This document shows positions 35,210 through 46,413 of a stretch of DNA of 64,000 nt, piece after piece. This stretch comes from Ceratodon purpureus (taxonomy: Eukaryota > Streptophyta > Bryopsida > Pseudoditrichales > Ditrichaceae), in the NCBI GenBank assembly GCA_014871385.1, contig CM026423.1, forward strand, positions 12,517,952-12,581,951, read 5' to 3'. The translations under genes were made by a program, and so were the position numbers. The notes under the pieces are model-generated. The model did not search any database and was not told the origin of the DNA. It was given only the letters and a program-made list of their open reading frames with translations. How positions within the stretch are numbered: the first letter of the stretch is position 1; each line of letters begins with the position of its first letter.

Positions 35210-38200
35210 TCAACCTTGTGGATATATACGTCGTAGCAGTTCTATCTGTGCTTGTGTATATATACCTCGTAGCAATTCTATCTGTCCACTTGATTTGTAT
35301 TGACAAGCTTTCAAGAAACCACTCTCATCCTCTTCCAAAACTTGCAGTGTATCATAAGAATGCGGGTAATGGATATGATTAGTATGCAGATTACACAAGT
35401 ACCAGCTCGAGTGGACAACGAGAGTGGACACAATGGCCAGGGAAGCGGGGAGCTTGGTGGTGGATGTGCTTCCCCAGATTGGCAGGCCTTGCAAAGTTGT
35501 CAGTGCCCCCATCGCCTCGATGCTTCCACAATCAGTCAATTCGAACAGCCCGAGGCTATGGAGTTTTCTGATGGAAGTTGGGAGCTTCTCCAAATTCTTG
35601 CACCCAGTCACTGTTAGCGTTCGAAGTTGCGGCAGTAGGCCTATAGACCTCGGGAGCTTCCTGATGGGGCAACACCGAATAATTAACTCCTCCAAACTTG
35701 TGATTGCACCCAAATTTTTAGGCAACCTCGTCAAGTGGAGGCATTGGGACAGCTCTAGGGTTCGGAGCATTTGCAAATAACCAAATGAGTTTGGAAGGCA
35801 TTGCACCCTCTCGCAACCAACGGCCAACTGGTCAAGAGGTACCAGTGACTGTCCCAAGGATTCCACAACCTCGGTGAAAGTTCTGTCTTGGATTTTTAGA
35901 CTTTCTAGGCTATTGAGTGCACCACACTCGAGAAGGTCTTGCAAACCGGTTGACGATGCCCCCATCGCCTCGCTGCTCCCACAATTCACGAAATCGAAGA
36001 CTCGGAGCGATTGGAGAAATCTGATGGAAGACGGGAGCTTCTGCAAATTTTTGCAATCTCTTATAGACAAGCGTCGGAGCTTCGTCAATGAGCCCAAAGA
36101 CTTTGGAAGCTTCCTTATGGGGCAATTAGTAATTTCTATATCCTCCAAACTTGAGATTGCACCCAAACTTTTAGGCAACCTCGTCAAGTTGTGGCATTGG
36201 GTCAGTTTGAGGGAATACAGCATTTTGAGATCGCCAATTGATTTTGGGAGGCATTGCAGCCTCTCACACTGAATGAACAATCGCCCAAGTCGAATCAACT
36301 TCCCCATAGACTCCGGAAGCTCGATGAGAGCACTCTCTTGCAATTCTAGGTACTCAAGGTTCTTCATTGCATCGTAATCGAGACGGAATCCTAATCCACA
36401 GCAATTCCGTAACCACAAAATTCGTAACCTTGTCCAAGCAGAGCCATCCTCCGAGGATATCTGGCATCCTGGATTTGCTCCAATGAATAATTTCTGCAGA
36501 CTTGACAGAAGCACAATCGAAGTCGGAAGCGCCTGCAGCGAAGGGCAATTGGAAGCATCAAGCTCTTCCAAATTTGACAGGGCACCTATCGAATCCGGCA
36601 AAGCTTTCAGGCTTGTACAACCAGAGACGTAAAGGATTCTAAGTCCTTTGAGATGTTGGATGGATGGTGGGAGCATTTCCAATTTCTTGCAAAAAAGCAG
36701 CCGCAAAACTTGTATTGATTGGCCCATGGAATCTGGTAGACTTGTGATGGATGTGCATAAATCCAAAATCAGGACACGTAGGTTGGAGCAATTCTGAGAT
36801 AACCGCAACTTCCACAAGTCAATAAACCTTTATATTATCATGAAGGTTAAGAGTTCTAGCCTGACCTACTTATTGAATGTATTATTCTGGAGTTGTGTTA
36901 GAATGCATGGAAATACTAATTTACAATGTTCATGTTGGTTTATATTCATGGATGTTCTCATAATAATGTATGACTACTAAAAAGATGAAAGTTGCTGTAA
37001 AATAGATATAAACTTATTCATACATCATGGATTATTAATAATCAACATAATTTGGATTTGTAATAAGATAACTTCTAGTTGAAATAAAAAAACTAAATGT
37101 AAATTTAAATTGACAAGCATTCCAACTCCACTCCATATTTAAAATAGAATGTCCTACATATATTGTACCAATTCTTGATTTGAAATTTATAACAATGAAC
37201 ACAAAAGAAAATTTAAATCTTTTGAATTCTATATTGAAACATACCTCCAAACTCTTATCCGACTTTGTCCATAGTTCAGCCAAACTTGTACTTTCAGAAA
37301 AGTTCAATTCAGTAAGAAAAGAAAGATTAAGCATTGCCGGTATATGTGTAAGTGGCATTCCTTGCCACTGTAGCCATCGGAGTTCTGTGGGCATGTATCT
37401 AAAATCTCCATTCACTCTACATCCCTTTGGCAATTGAAGGTAATGTAAATGTGGCATGCTTGTAAAATTCATAGCTTCAAATTCTTGAATTTTACTTTCC
37501 ACTAGATTTAGTCCCATGGTGTTCTCAGATCCCTGCAACATAAATATTTAAACTTTTCATACATCAATGTAAAGCAATGGACAATTTCTAATCCATTTAA
37601 GTTGGTGAGAAAAAAAAATTCATAAATTAAATCAAGGATCGTGCATACTATAATTTGGACAAATGCATAAACAAATGTAAATAAATAACATTAAATTTTT
37701 TAAATAATCAGCAAAGTAAATATCAATAAGACTTTTTTCTTTTCACATTCTTTCCACCTTAGTTCTTTAACTTCGGCTACATGCAATAAAGAAAATTGAC
37801 AAAATAGAAGTTACAACAAAGTTCTTTTCAAATCAAAGACTCTTACAATTGTTAAAATGATACTCATCCATATGATAAACATAGCAACTTCACTAATTCA
37901 TTTCAATATACTTAAACTTCATCATACGCTTAAGAGTCAAATTACATATGATAGTAAAAAACCTTACCAAATTATTTGTAACAATTGCCTCTGCATTTAT
38001 ACCATCCACAAAGTGTCTCTTTGTCTTCATCCCAATCTCTTGACCTAGCTCTTTTAAGAGGTCGTGAACCTTAAATTCACCTCTTAAGCCATGATCTGGA
38101 AATAACATAACCAAATTTTTGTTGATGAGGTTCCTCAATGAAGTATGAGGCGTGCGTATACACCCACACGACATGCAATTTTTACAACTTTCCCAATATG

Positions 38201-39861
38201 CAAAAGCCTCATCTTTGCACCTTCCATGAAATAGACAAGTGATATCCAAAAACATGTGTTTCTCCGAATCTTGAAGACTATCGTAGCTCCATCTCAAAAC
38301 ACCCATCACATCCCTATTTTCCCTTAACTCAATCACTGCTTCTCGCCATATAGTTTCCTCATCTCCATCCAACTGCTTGTCAAACAAGCTCGATCCAACC
38401 ACCTTCAGTGCAAGTGGCACACCACTACATGCTCTCACAACATCCTGAGCTACACTTTCATACCCCTTTGCCGCTTCCTTGGCTTGAAATGCATGCCAAT
38501 TGAAAAGCACGTTTGCCTCATTCCAATCAAGAGGGCAAACATCAAACACATGGTGATTGAGTTTTGATTTTCCTGCATCATGGTTTAAAACTCCTCGATC
38601 ACGAGATGTGACTATGATCCGGCTCTCTGGATGCAAGACGGATGTGAACGGTATGAGCTCTTCAAACTGGCCGAGTTTGTGGACATCATCTACTGCAATA
38701 AACACCGGTCCCAAGGTAGATAGCTTCTGGAACCAAGAGCTGTAATTGGACTTTGAAGGATTGTCTTGAACAGAGAGGAGGTCCCACAACAACTGTTTTC
38801 GCAAATCCATGATACCTTGTGTCGGTCTAACCTCAACATTAGATGTTGAAGAATCACGATGAATCTCTAAAAACGTCATGTGTTTGAACCTCCTCTGCGC
38901 TACAAAATGGTTGTAGATTTCTCTTGCAAGAGTGGACTTACCAATGCCTCCCATTCCCACAAGCCCCAACATCCCTGGCCCGGCACCCATGTCCTCCAAC
39001 ATCTGAACGCATCTGCTAACAGAGCCCTCCAACCCAACTCTGAACTGCTCCACCTCGATGGGCTGGTTTGAAGGAGTGAGGCGTGATACTTCGTTCACTA
39101 CATCCCGCTTCAGCAGCGCTTCATCGCTGCACAAGAGACCAGATGCACACAGTAAGTGTTGAGTGCTCAGCAACATTTCTCAGAAACCAATGTCTCATTC
39201 CCTAAATCTCCATCCAGATGGAATGCTAGCTGTTGAGTATCAAGTGAAAGCAAGGTACATAAAAACAGCCTGCCGGACCAGATTGACGAAGGTACGACAC
39301 AAGAAATTTAATGTTACATTACCACGTCTTACACCAAGTGGCGAAAGTCTAGAAGCGGGGGACTTACCGTTTGTAATCAGCGGAGCGAAACCCTGTGATT
39401 TCTGACAGCGCTTGCAGAGCATCTCTCCACTCCTGCAGTTTCGTTTCCGTTCTCCCCCTGGACTTGTGCTTTTTGAAGGCTTCGGCAAATGGCCCATTCT
39501 CCACCCACCGCAAGTCTACAGGCTCCACATCGTAGAACACGGGAATCACCGGTTTGCCGCTCCTCATCATGGCCACCAGCTCCGTCAGGCAGTACTTCGA
39601 CTCCGCGTATCCCTTAGAAATAACCGCCACATGAACCATGGCCACATCCAGCGCCTGGTCGATCGACTGAAGAGCGGGGTTGCCCTTCATCAGAGACCGA
39701 GCGTCCAGAAACGGACGGAACCCTGCGCATCGGAGGGCTTCTTCCAGATGCGCCACGAAGGTGGCTTTGACATCGGGCCCGCGGTGGTTCAGAAACACGT
39801 CGAAGTCGTCCATCACCGCATGGCTCGTCCCGGCCTGTTCCTGCTCCCATTTCCGCTTCAT
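35210..39861 (-). CDS. TIR-NBS-LRR (TNL) immune receptor, four exons
   Basis: Intracellular resistance protein of 1179 aa. Exons are 39861-39368, 39126-37968, 37532-37245 and 36808-35210 (3540 nt, phases 2, 0, 0). Exon 1 is the TIR domain: FDVFLNHRGPDVK, then the ISKGYAESKYCLTEL motif with the presumed catalytic Glu at residue 94, needed for NAD cleavage in known TIRs. Exon 2 is the NB-ARC: P-loop GMGGIGKST (~222-230), kinase-2 VFIAVDD (~306-312), RNBS-B SRIIVTSRD, GLPL box CSGVPLALK, and VHDLL in place of the usual MHD motif. Exon 3 has the NBS-LRR linker with LRWLQWQGMPL. Exon 4 holds about 20 leucine-rich repeats of the plant type (LPDSIGALSNLEEL, LPKSLGAISSLEDI). No stop or frameshift was seen. 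The exon 4 acceptor (GAAG before 36808) was chosen for phase and is the weakest junction. Confidence 0.9.
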
Positions 39862-40834
39862 GGTGGAAGGCGGAATTGACAGCGATCACCACCGCTGTGC
39901 ACTTGGAAAGAATAACGCAATCCTATTCCTGTCGGCTCTGCACCCACTTCTGCGAGCTTCAGCAAGCTGAAGTACACACCACTAGATTGTTGCTCTCCAG
40001 CCACCCTCCGGTTCTTTCCTAACTCTACCGCGTCGAATGACCTCGAACATAGTCCAGCTTCACTACCCTGCATCGAAATGATACGCCATTGCTGCACGCG
40101 AAACCGTGATTCTCTGCCAAAAAACTGAGTAAAACTTCTGAGCTCAAGACGCTGTATATGACTACGCCATCAACTTACACGCTCCTGTGTGTTATGACCA
40201 ACTTAGTGTGTTAAGTCCCAAGGTCTTATAGGTTCTGGGAATGAACAACTTGAGTTAGTCGGGACTCGACTGTTGTCCAAATTGTTGCTCCGACTGACCA
40301 AGTTGCCTACTGGCATATACAAACAGGCGTTACTTACGAGAGGACTCTTTTGTTATTATTTCACGTACAGACCACGTGGGGCGGCAGTCCGGCTCATCGA
40401 TCAAGAACGGATACCTCTTGGACCAGTTCCATGGTTGATCCTTAACACTGTAGACACCTCTTCGGTAGTGACGACGTGTAAGCTGGTATTGCTGTATTAC
40501 ACCGTTCCACATGTATTCAAATGTGGAAATTAATTTACCATTTTATAATTTGTAGTTTTGAGTGGTCGGTCACAGTGTATTTGACGGTATTTTTATTCAG
40601 CAACTGTGAATGATCTGATTCAGGATATTTGGTCACCAAAAGTACCATGTCACTGTTCTCTGAAATGATTCACATATGCATGAAACTCTAACGAAAGTGA
40701 CATGAGTCAGTCGGTCCTGGTATAAAGTCGAGAAATGATGAAGCTATAGAGCTACAGTGGTATCCAACATGTTCATAGGCTGGAGAATAAGTTGTGTGGA
40801 ATTAAGAGAATGGAACGAATAGTCACTAACTGTT
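39862..40834. promoter_or_regulatory. TNL upstream region
   Basis: About 1 kb between the TNL start codon and the end of the reductase pseudogene, presumably including the TNL promoter. Short frames only. No W-box cluster or other defence element was noticed. Confidence 0.35.
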
Positions 40835-42997
40835 CTACATGTAACTCTCAATCAGATGATTCTGGTGATAGTATTCAAGCATGTCACTATACATCTGCTC
40901 TAAGCTCTTGAATTGAGTAAGCCCAAGCTCCACGATCTTGGTAGTATCCAGCTTATGGTGTATGTCATCACCCTCCATGTCCGAGCACCTGCATCAGGAT
41001 CATGTTCACTGGTTAGCTGATGCTTGAAACACAATATACCAATGTCGAACGACTTGGGAAAAGAACTTATAAACTCAACATATAGAGTATATGAACAAGT
41101 AGAACCTCATCTGCACAATGTACAGCAACCTGCCACTAAACGTTTCATTGATTCTTGTGAGACGAAGCTCGTGTGTGCAAATTCACCTTGAAGCCTGAAT
41201 CCGCAGTTTGGGATACTTGGTTTGCAACATGTTCATGATGTCCTCGAAGTGTGCAACATCTGATGAGCATATGTATCAGCCGTGCGCTTCGAGCACCTCC
41301 ATCGCAAGCACATGTGCCTTGACAACGTCATCGATATGCACAAATCCAATCCTCCTGTTTGGATACTCATGTGCAACTGCTTGCTTCCCAACCCTTAAGC
41401 CACTTAGTTTAGGTCTTTTGAGGCCATTGCATGCATATCCAATGACTAGAAAGACTTAAATGGTATATTCTGACTATACAGTATACATAATGCTAGCACT
41501 TGAGCATTTAGTATTAGTTGTTTGCAAGCATCTGGCATGTGAAGACTTGCTGTTTGGAGAAGCATACGCTGCTCCATCAACTTAAACACATGATCAACAG
41601 GTTGCAACGATCAAACACCAATACCCAATAACCAGCAGAAAGAAACGCCAAACCAGATAACTTACATATGCAATAAATTCCTATATATTTCCTGGAACCA
41701 ATTTAAAGGAAATACCATTAGCTACAAGATGTCAATGTACCTCGCAGAAGGCCAAGGGTCATCAGCACGGTACTGGTGGGCACAGTGGTAAGAGCAGGAC
41801 CAATGACGAAGGATGGACATACAACCACCAAGTCCAGCCCCTCCTTGGCAGCATACTCAGTTGCCTCCCTCTCAGCTAACGTCTTCGCCAATGCATACCA
41901 CATCTGCACGGACAAGTAACTAGTTGCACAATTGCTCCAGTTGATGTCTAGATTATAAAAGTCGGCACTGTAATCTGTCAATATTCTAGAGCACAATCCA
42001 AGTCCGCGAACATTCAACATAAGGATGATGACATGGTCGAGATGCGAGTACCTTGTAGTCTCGGCAATACTCGGGATTGCTCCATGCTGATTCATTTAGA
42101 GGAGGGTTCTCCTTACTCCGGTTGTAGTCGTATCGGATAGCTGAACATGAGCTCGTCATCACCACACGCTTCACGGAAGGTGACTTGGTGCATGACCGCA
42201 GCACATTCATATTTCCTTTCAGTGCAGGATTCAACATTGTCATCTGCACAACATGTAATTTTACACGAACGTTGAGAACAATTCCAGTTCTCCAAAGACA
42301 CTCTACCATATCTCACAAGATCGACAAATGTTTAAGAGGAGACTCGGCGTCCTTGAACATATATGCACTTTGTGCTTAGGGTGCAGTGCATTCCGAGAGG
42401 ACCTAATTAGGCTGTAACCAATTTCACCGGTTCGAACAAGACTTATTTACTGTAGCCACTTGCATAACTTTGACTCAGAGAACACCCAGAAAGAAAAAGG
42501 GGAAAACGAGAAGACGTTGAGGACCTCGGGATCACCGTCGGGGTCATACAGAACAGGGCATGCAGTATGAAACACTGTGTGCACTCCAGACACCGCGTCG
42601 TCGAAGGTGCCCTCCTCAAGCAACTCTGCCTTGAAGATCTGAAGCCGCTCCGTCGCACTTGGCAACTGCCATAAGAACCCAGTCTTGGTCCTGTCATCTG
42701 AGTAGACCCACACACCAATTACTCCTGTCACAAAAACTACCCAATGCTGCACAAGTTCAACAGTTGCCAATCAAGCCAACAGTAAAACAAAACAGGATAT
42801 GTCCTAAAGGCATCATTTGCTCAAAATTTCACTAGACGGAGTCAAATCAGTTAAAGAACGCGTAGAATGCACACAACGGTTTCGAGCAGTCGTGCGGACT
42901 TTGTAACCTCGTCGGAGGAGAGCCTGGATCAGACATGATGCAATGTAGCCAGTCCCCTCACCGTTACGCACACCTCCGTGCCCTCAAGCAAATTCAT
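40835..42997 (-). pseudogene. Broken DFR/CCR/ANR-like short-chain reductase gene
   Basis: Remains of an extended short-chain dehydrogenase of the dihydroflavonol/cinnamoyl-CoA/anthocyanidin reductase family. Pieces in order on the minus strand are as follows. Exon 1 (start 42997) has VCVT then, in another frame, GTGYIASCLIQALLRRGYKV. Exon 2 (from ~42711) has DRTKTGFLWQLPSATERL and VHTVFHTACPV. Exon 3 (from ~42240) has NPALKGNMNVLRSC and PSVKRVVMTSS. Exon 4 (from ~41904) has WYALAKTLAE with the catalytic Tyr-x-x-x-Lys and GLDLVVVCPSFVIGPAL. Exon 5 (from ~41352) has RRIGFVHIDDV and YICSSDVAHFED. Exon 6 ends with KLDTTKIVELGLTQFKSLEQM at 40835. Two breaks are visible: a frameshift inside the Gly-rich NAD(P) loop near 42955-42965, and a TGA just before YICSSD near 41271. 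Splice sites look intact, so decay is recent. Confidence 0.8.
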
Positions 42998-43942
42998 AAT
43001 CTCGGTTCTCCTCCCCTTCACGCACCTTCCCAGACTCTCGAAGTGTCCTAATGAAACACAACCTCGCTATGATCACCACGTAACCAGTTGAAGGTTAAGG
43101 TGCTGTCCTAACTTTAGCCCGAAGCTCCGCAAGTCAGCAGAAGGAAGCCAACACATGCATAGGCACAATCCAGAACACCAGTGGAGAAGTAGATTGCAAA
43201 TTTCATGCCATTATATTGAAATGAGCATTCTTTGCTCATACTGTACGTAAGTCAGATCCGGTTTTGAATATGCAGAGCTCCCAAATTACACAAGACTACC
43301 AAGTGTGTATGCAAGAAATATGTAAGAGGAATGTGTGATAAATGTTCTCTGTATGAAATACTGGTCATGGTCTGTACTATGTACAGATAGTGAATTACTC
43401 ACCGTAATCTCACCGTTACTCCTGATAGGCCAAAAGAGAGTGCATTATACCGACCGACACGGTAGCAATGGGTATATAATGAGAACCTACTCAGTATCCG
43501 CAACGTGTCACATTGCGATACGAGTGTCGAAGTCAGGATTCGAACTCGAGACCTCTGACTTTAGAAGCCCAGGCGGTACGTAACTCATTGTGGGCGCCCT
43601 CGAACTTGAACTAAATCAGTTCGCATCTATGAGGAAGTGTCTTGACGCCGGCGGGCCCTGCTTCCGCTCCGCACACTTGGAGAATTCTCTAGATCAAGGG
43701 GTACCTTGGCCCACACTCAAGAATGTTCTACAGCATACAAGTAGGCTGACACATTATAAATACGAGCCCATTTGTCTCCGAGATATCTCTCTTTCACACT
43801 TGTTCTCTGATCCCTCTATCTCCTTCCATCAATCTTTTCAACAAATTCATTGAGTTTCAGAGCTCTTCCATATTTTCTATCTTGCATACACCTCCCTCGA
43901 AGGTGAACTTCATTTCTAAATCCACTGGTAATTACTAATTCG
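42998..43942. other. Intergenic DNA
   Basis: No protein-coding gene was recognised. Contains a tRNA-promoter-like block (43530-43595), listed separately. Confidence 0.4.
43530..43595 (-). repeat. Possible tRNA-derived SINE promoter fragment
   Basis: On the minus strand, GTTCGAATCC (43545-43536) is a perfect tRNA T-arm/B-box core. About 20 bases upstream is CTTCTAA, the sequence of an Arg-UCU anticodon loop. The anticodon stem no longer pairs fully and no clean acceptor stem exists, so it is not a working tRNA. It may be the head of a SINE or a chance match. Confidence 0.3.
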
Positions 43943-44683
43943 GGGGAGAGCACAATAAAGTGGACCACAAAGTGCAATATGTGATCACTAAGAAGTGAAT
44001 ATGAAGTGTGCTATTTTTTAAAGCTCAAAGCTGATTTTGAGCATTTTGGTGAAGTTTTTGAGCATTTTAGTCACTTTCTAGGGTGTCATAAGGTATCTTA
44101 CACGCATCTTCATAAAACAAACATCCTCAATTGAAACTAAATTTGACCACTAGTTCTAAATCATGAAAATGAACTTTTCCGAAGTCTTAATTTCTTCATT
44201 TGGTGCCCTCTATTGTCTTTAGAGGATATTATTTCCAATTTAAAAAACAATGTTCGGTGAAAAAAAACTAACAAAAAGTACCGCCAAAGTGACCCTCCTA
44301 AAAAACATCCCAGATATACTTCTCGTCCGTCCAAACTTCCGAACGAAGTGGGTGGTGCCCATTTCCACAACCACAATTCACAAATGGAGGGCACCATCCG
44401 CTCGAAAGTGTTTTCTAACAAAGTTTGCATTCTTTTCTAGCCACTTTTTCAAATGACTGCATTCACTTTGTCGCACTTTGAGGTACTCGTAGGGCATCGT
44501 AAACACCTTACCTTCTTATGCAAATTTCCAGGACTCAAGATGACCGAGTCTATTTTCTATATCCCATCCCGCTTTCAACATATCAAAAACTTATATGGCA
44601 CTTTTCTTAGTGTTTACAACAATGGCTGAAATTGGCAATGAGCTAAGCACTTTTGTGGTCCACTTTATTGTGCTTCCCCTCAT
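43943..44683. mobile_element. Foldback/MITE-like element with ~33-bp inverted ends
   Basis: The left end reads GGGGAGAGCACAATAAAGTG then GACCACAAAGTGC. The right end, reverse complemented, reads GGGGAAGCACAATAAAGTGG then ACCACAAAAGTGC. The match is near perfect over ~33 bases with two small indels. The interior (~740 bp) has a further inverted pair (ATTTGGTGCCCTC near 44199 against GAGGGCACCAT near 44385) and no transposase. No clean target duplication could be read, so superfamily (hAT or Mutator) is open. Confidence 0.6.
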
Positions 44684-44688
44684 TCATC

Positions 44689-44886
44689 ATGGCAGCAAAG
44701 GATCAAGTCAAAGCCAAACCTACAGATACAAAGCCAAACTGGAGGCATTTTGTTGCAATCCCAGATCCTTCCACCATACACTTCACTTATCGCCCCAGGT
44801 CAATAAGGCCACCCACCGAAGCAAAAGGAGAGGGGGGTGCAGAAGAGGCTGAATCAGAAACTGCAAAAGCTGAAGAAGAAGAATAG
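44689..44886 (+). CDS. Small acidic ORF, 65 aa, unknown
   Basis: ATG to TAG frame just right of the foldback element. The first half is basic and Pro-rich with aromatic residues (KPNWRHFVAIPDPSTIHFTY, then RPRS). The second half is an acidic Glu/Ala run (EEAESETAKAEEEE). No domain is recognised. The composition looks protein-like and the frame is complete, but it is short and unsupported by splicing or repeats. It could be the end of a longer gene interrupted by the element, or a chance frame. Confidence 0.3.
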   Translation: MAAKDQVKAKPTDTKPNWRHFVAIPDPSTIHFTYRPRSIRPPTEAKGEGGAEEAESETAKAEEEE

Positions 44887-46413
44887 ATGGGATTCCATTG
44901 AACACTGACACTCTCAGATGAAGAGACAAAAGATGCAATTTAAGCCGCAAGCGGATTGAGCAAAACAACAAGCTGGATTCTAGTGAACACGATCGGCACT
45001 CTCAAGTGAAGAGAGTCTACAAATTATCTTGATGAAAGCCACAAATTGTGGTTGCAAAGGCGTATAATCAGAGCCTATTAAATTGTATAGCAATTCTGGA
45101 TCCAAAGAATAAAATTTTAGTGTAATCAAATTCAATCAAAGAGTAGAATCAAATCAATATCATGCTAGTCTACTTCTGAACTCAAGAAGCACATCATACA
45201 TGTACATGCAACAATATTCTTAATGAATCAATCAATGTCTGGGAATATGTTCTTTTTGCATTATCATTTGATTTATTTATTTGATTCTAATATATTGTCT
45301 GTCTCATGAATGATATTTTGGAAAATTGATTAATATGTTTGTGAAAGTGAATTGCTCCTTTCCTGGCATGATTTTCCATGTGACAGAGTTCAATCTTTTG
45401 ATTAGATTTACAGTTTTTAACCTTAACTTGAAACTAAAAATCTCAATGTGCAGTCTTGAAAGAATTATCCACTATCTACAGTCTGAATTAATGAATGATC
45501 TTAATAAAACATTGAATTCTAAATTCTACTTGAGCCTTTCAATGTCCTTTAATAGAAGGCTATAGGTTCATCTTCCAATTATAACTCTCAATTTATTAAT
45601 TTCTATTAAGACCAAACCTTTGTTCACATGAATCACATACTTCTTCAATTCTAATTTTTATTGTATATATTCCTTTGACAATTGTATACATTGGGATTTA
45701 GCTTTGAATGAGAATACCAAAGATTCATTTGATAATTCTATTGTATATACTTTAATCTCTTCTAAGATAAAAACATATAATTTTTTATGATCATTTGAAT
45801 ATTTAAGATATATTTTAAAATAGTATTAGTTAGTCAAAAGTTTTTCTTGAAAACCTATTCTTTTTTTAGAAAATTTTAAAAATTACAGTTGAATAAAGAA
45901 AATGCACAATTGGAATCTACATTATTAAAGTATAATATAAAAAACTCAAATTCAAGAAAGAAAAAATTTACATTCTTCACATGACCTTTGTATATGCTTC
46001 TTTACTATAGAAACTTTAGCAAATAAAAGTAAAAAATGAACTTCACACCGATCACATTCTTCCAGTATTCAATCATAGATAAACCTGCAGGTGTGGATCA
46101 CGTTCAGGAATAATAAATTTCAAAGTTCACGTAGTGGTTGAAAAATCATGCCATCCACACCTGCGGTCATTACCACACTCAAAACACAAATTACTTCGAG
46201 AAATACAGACTTGAGTCCACTTCCATTCATCCTTGTGAATTCAAGACCACGTGAAATGTACACAAACGTCACCAACATCCAATTTCATTATCAAATGTTC
46301 AGCAAAGAAAAGAGGCTTGAGTTGTGCCTATGTTGCCATTGCAGGCATGTCACGTCTTCAAGAATCCTATTGATCCTAATAACGTTGTGCTGAATCTGAC
46401 GAGAATCCATCGC
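44887..46413. other. AT-rich intergenic DNA
   Basis: No gene recognised. The right end is the presumed 3' untranslated region of the TatD gene. A short inverted pair, GCAGGTGTGGAT (46088) and ATCCACACCTGC (46153), lies ~65 bases apart and could form a hairpin. Confidence 0.45.

Noticed and set aside
43530..43595. Functional tRNA-Arg gene
   Set aside because: Anticodon stem pairing is broken and no acceptor stem or proper A-box is present.
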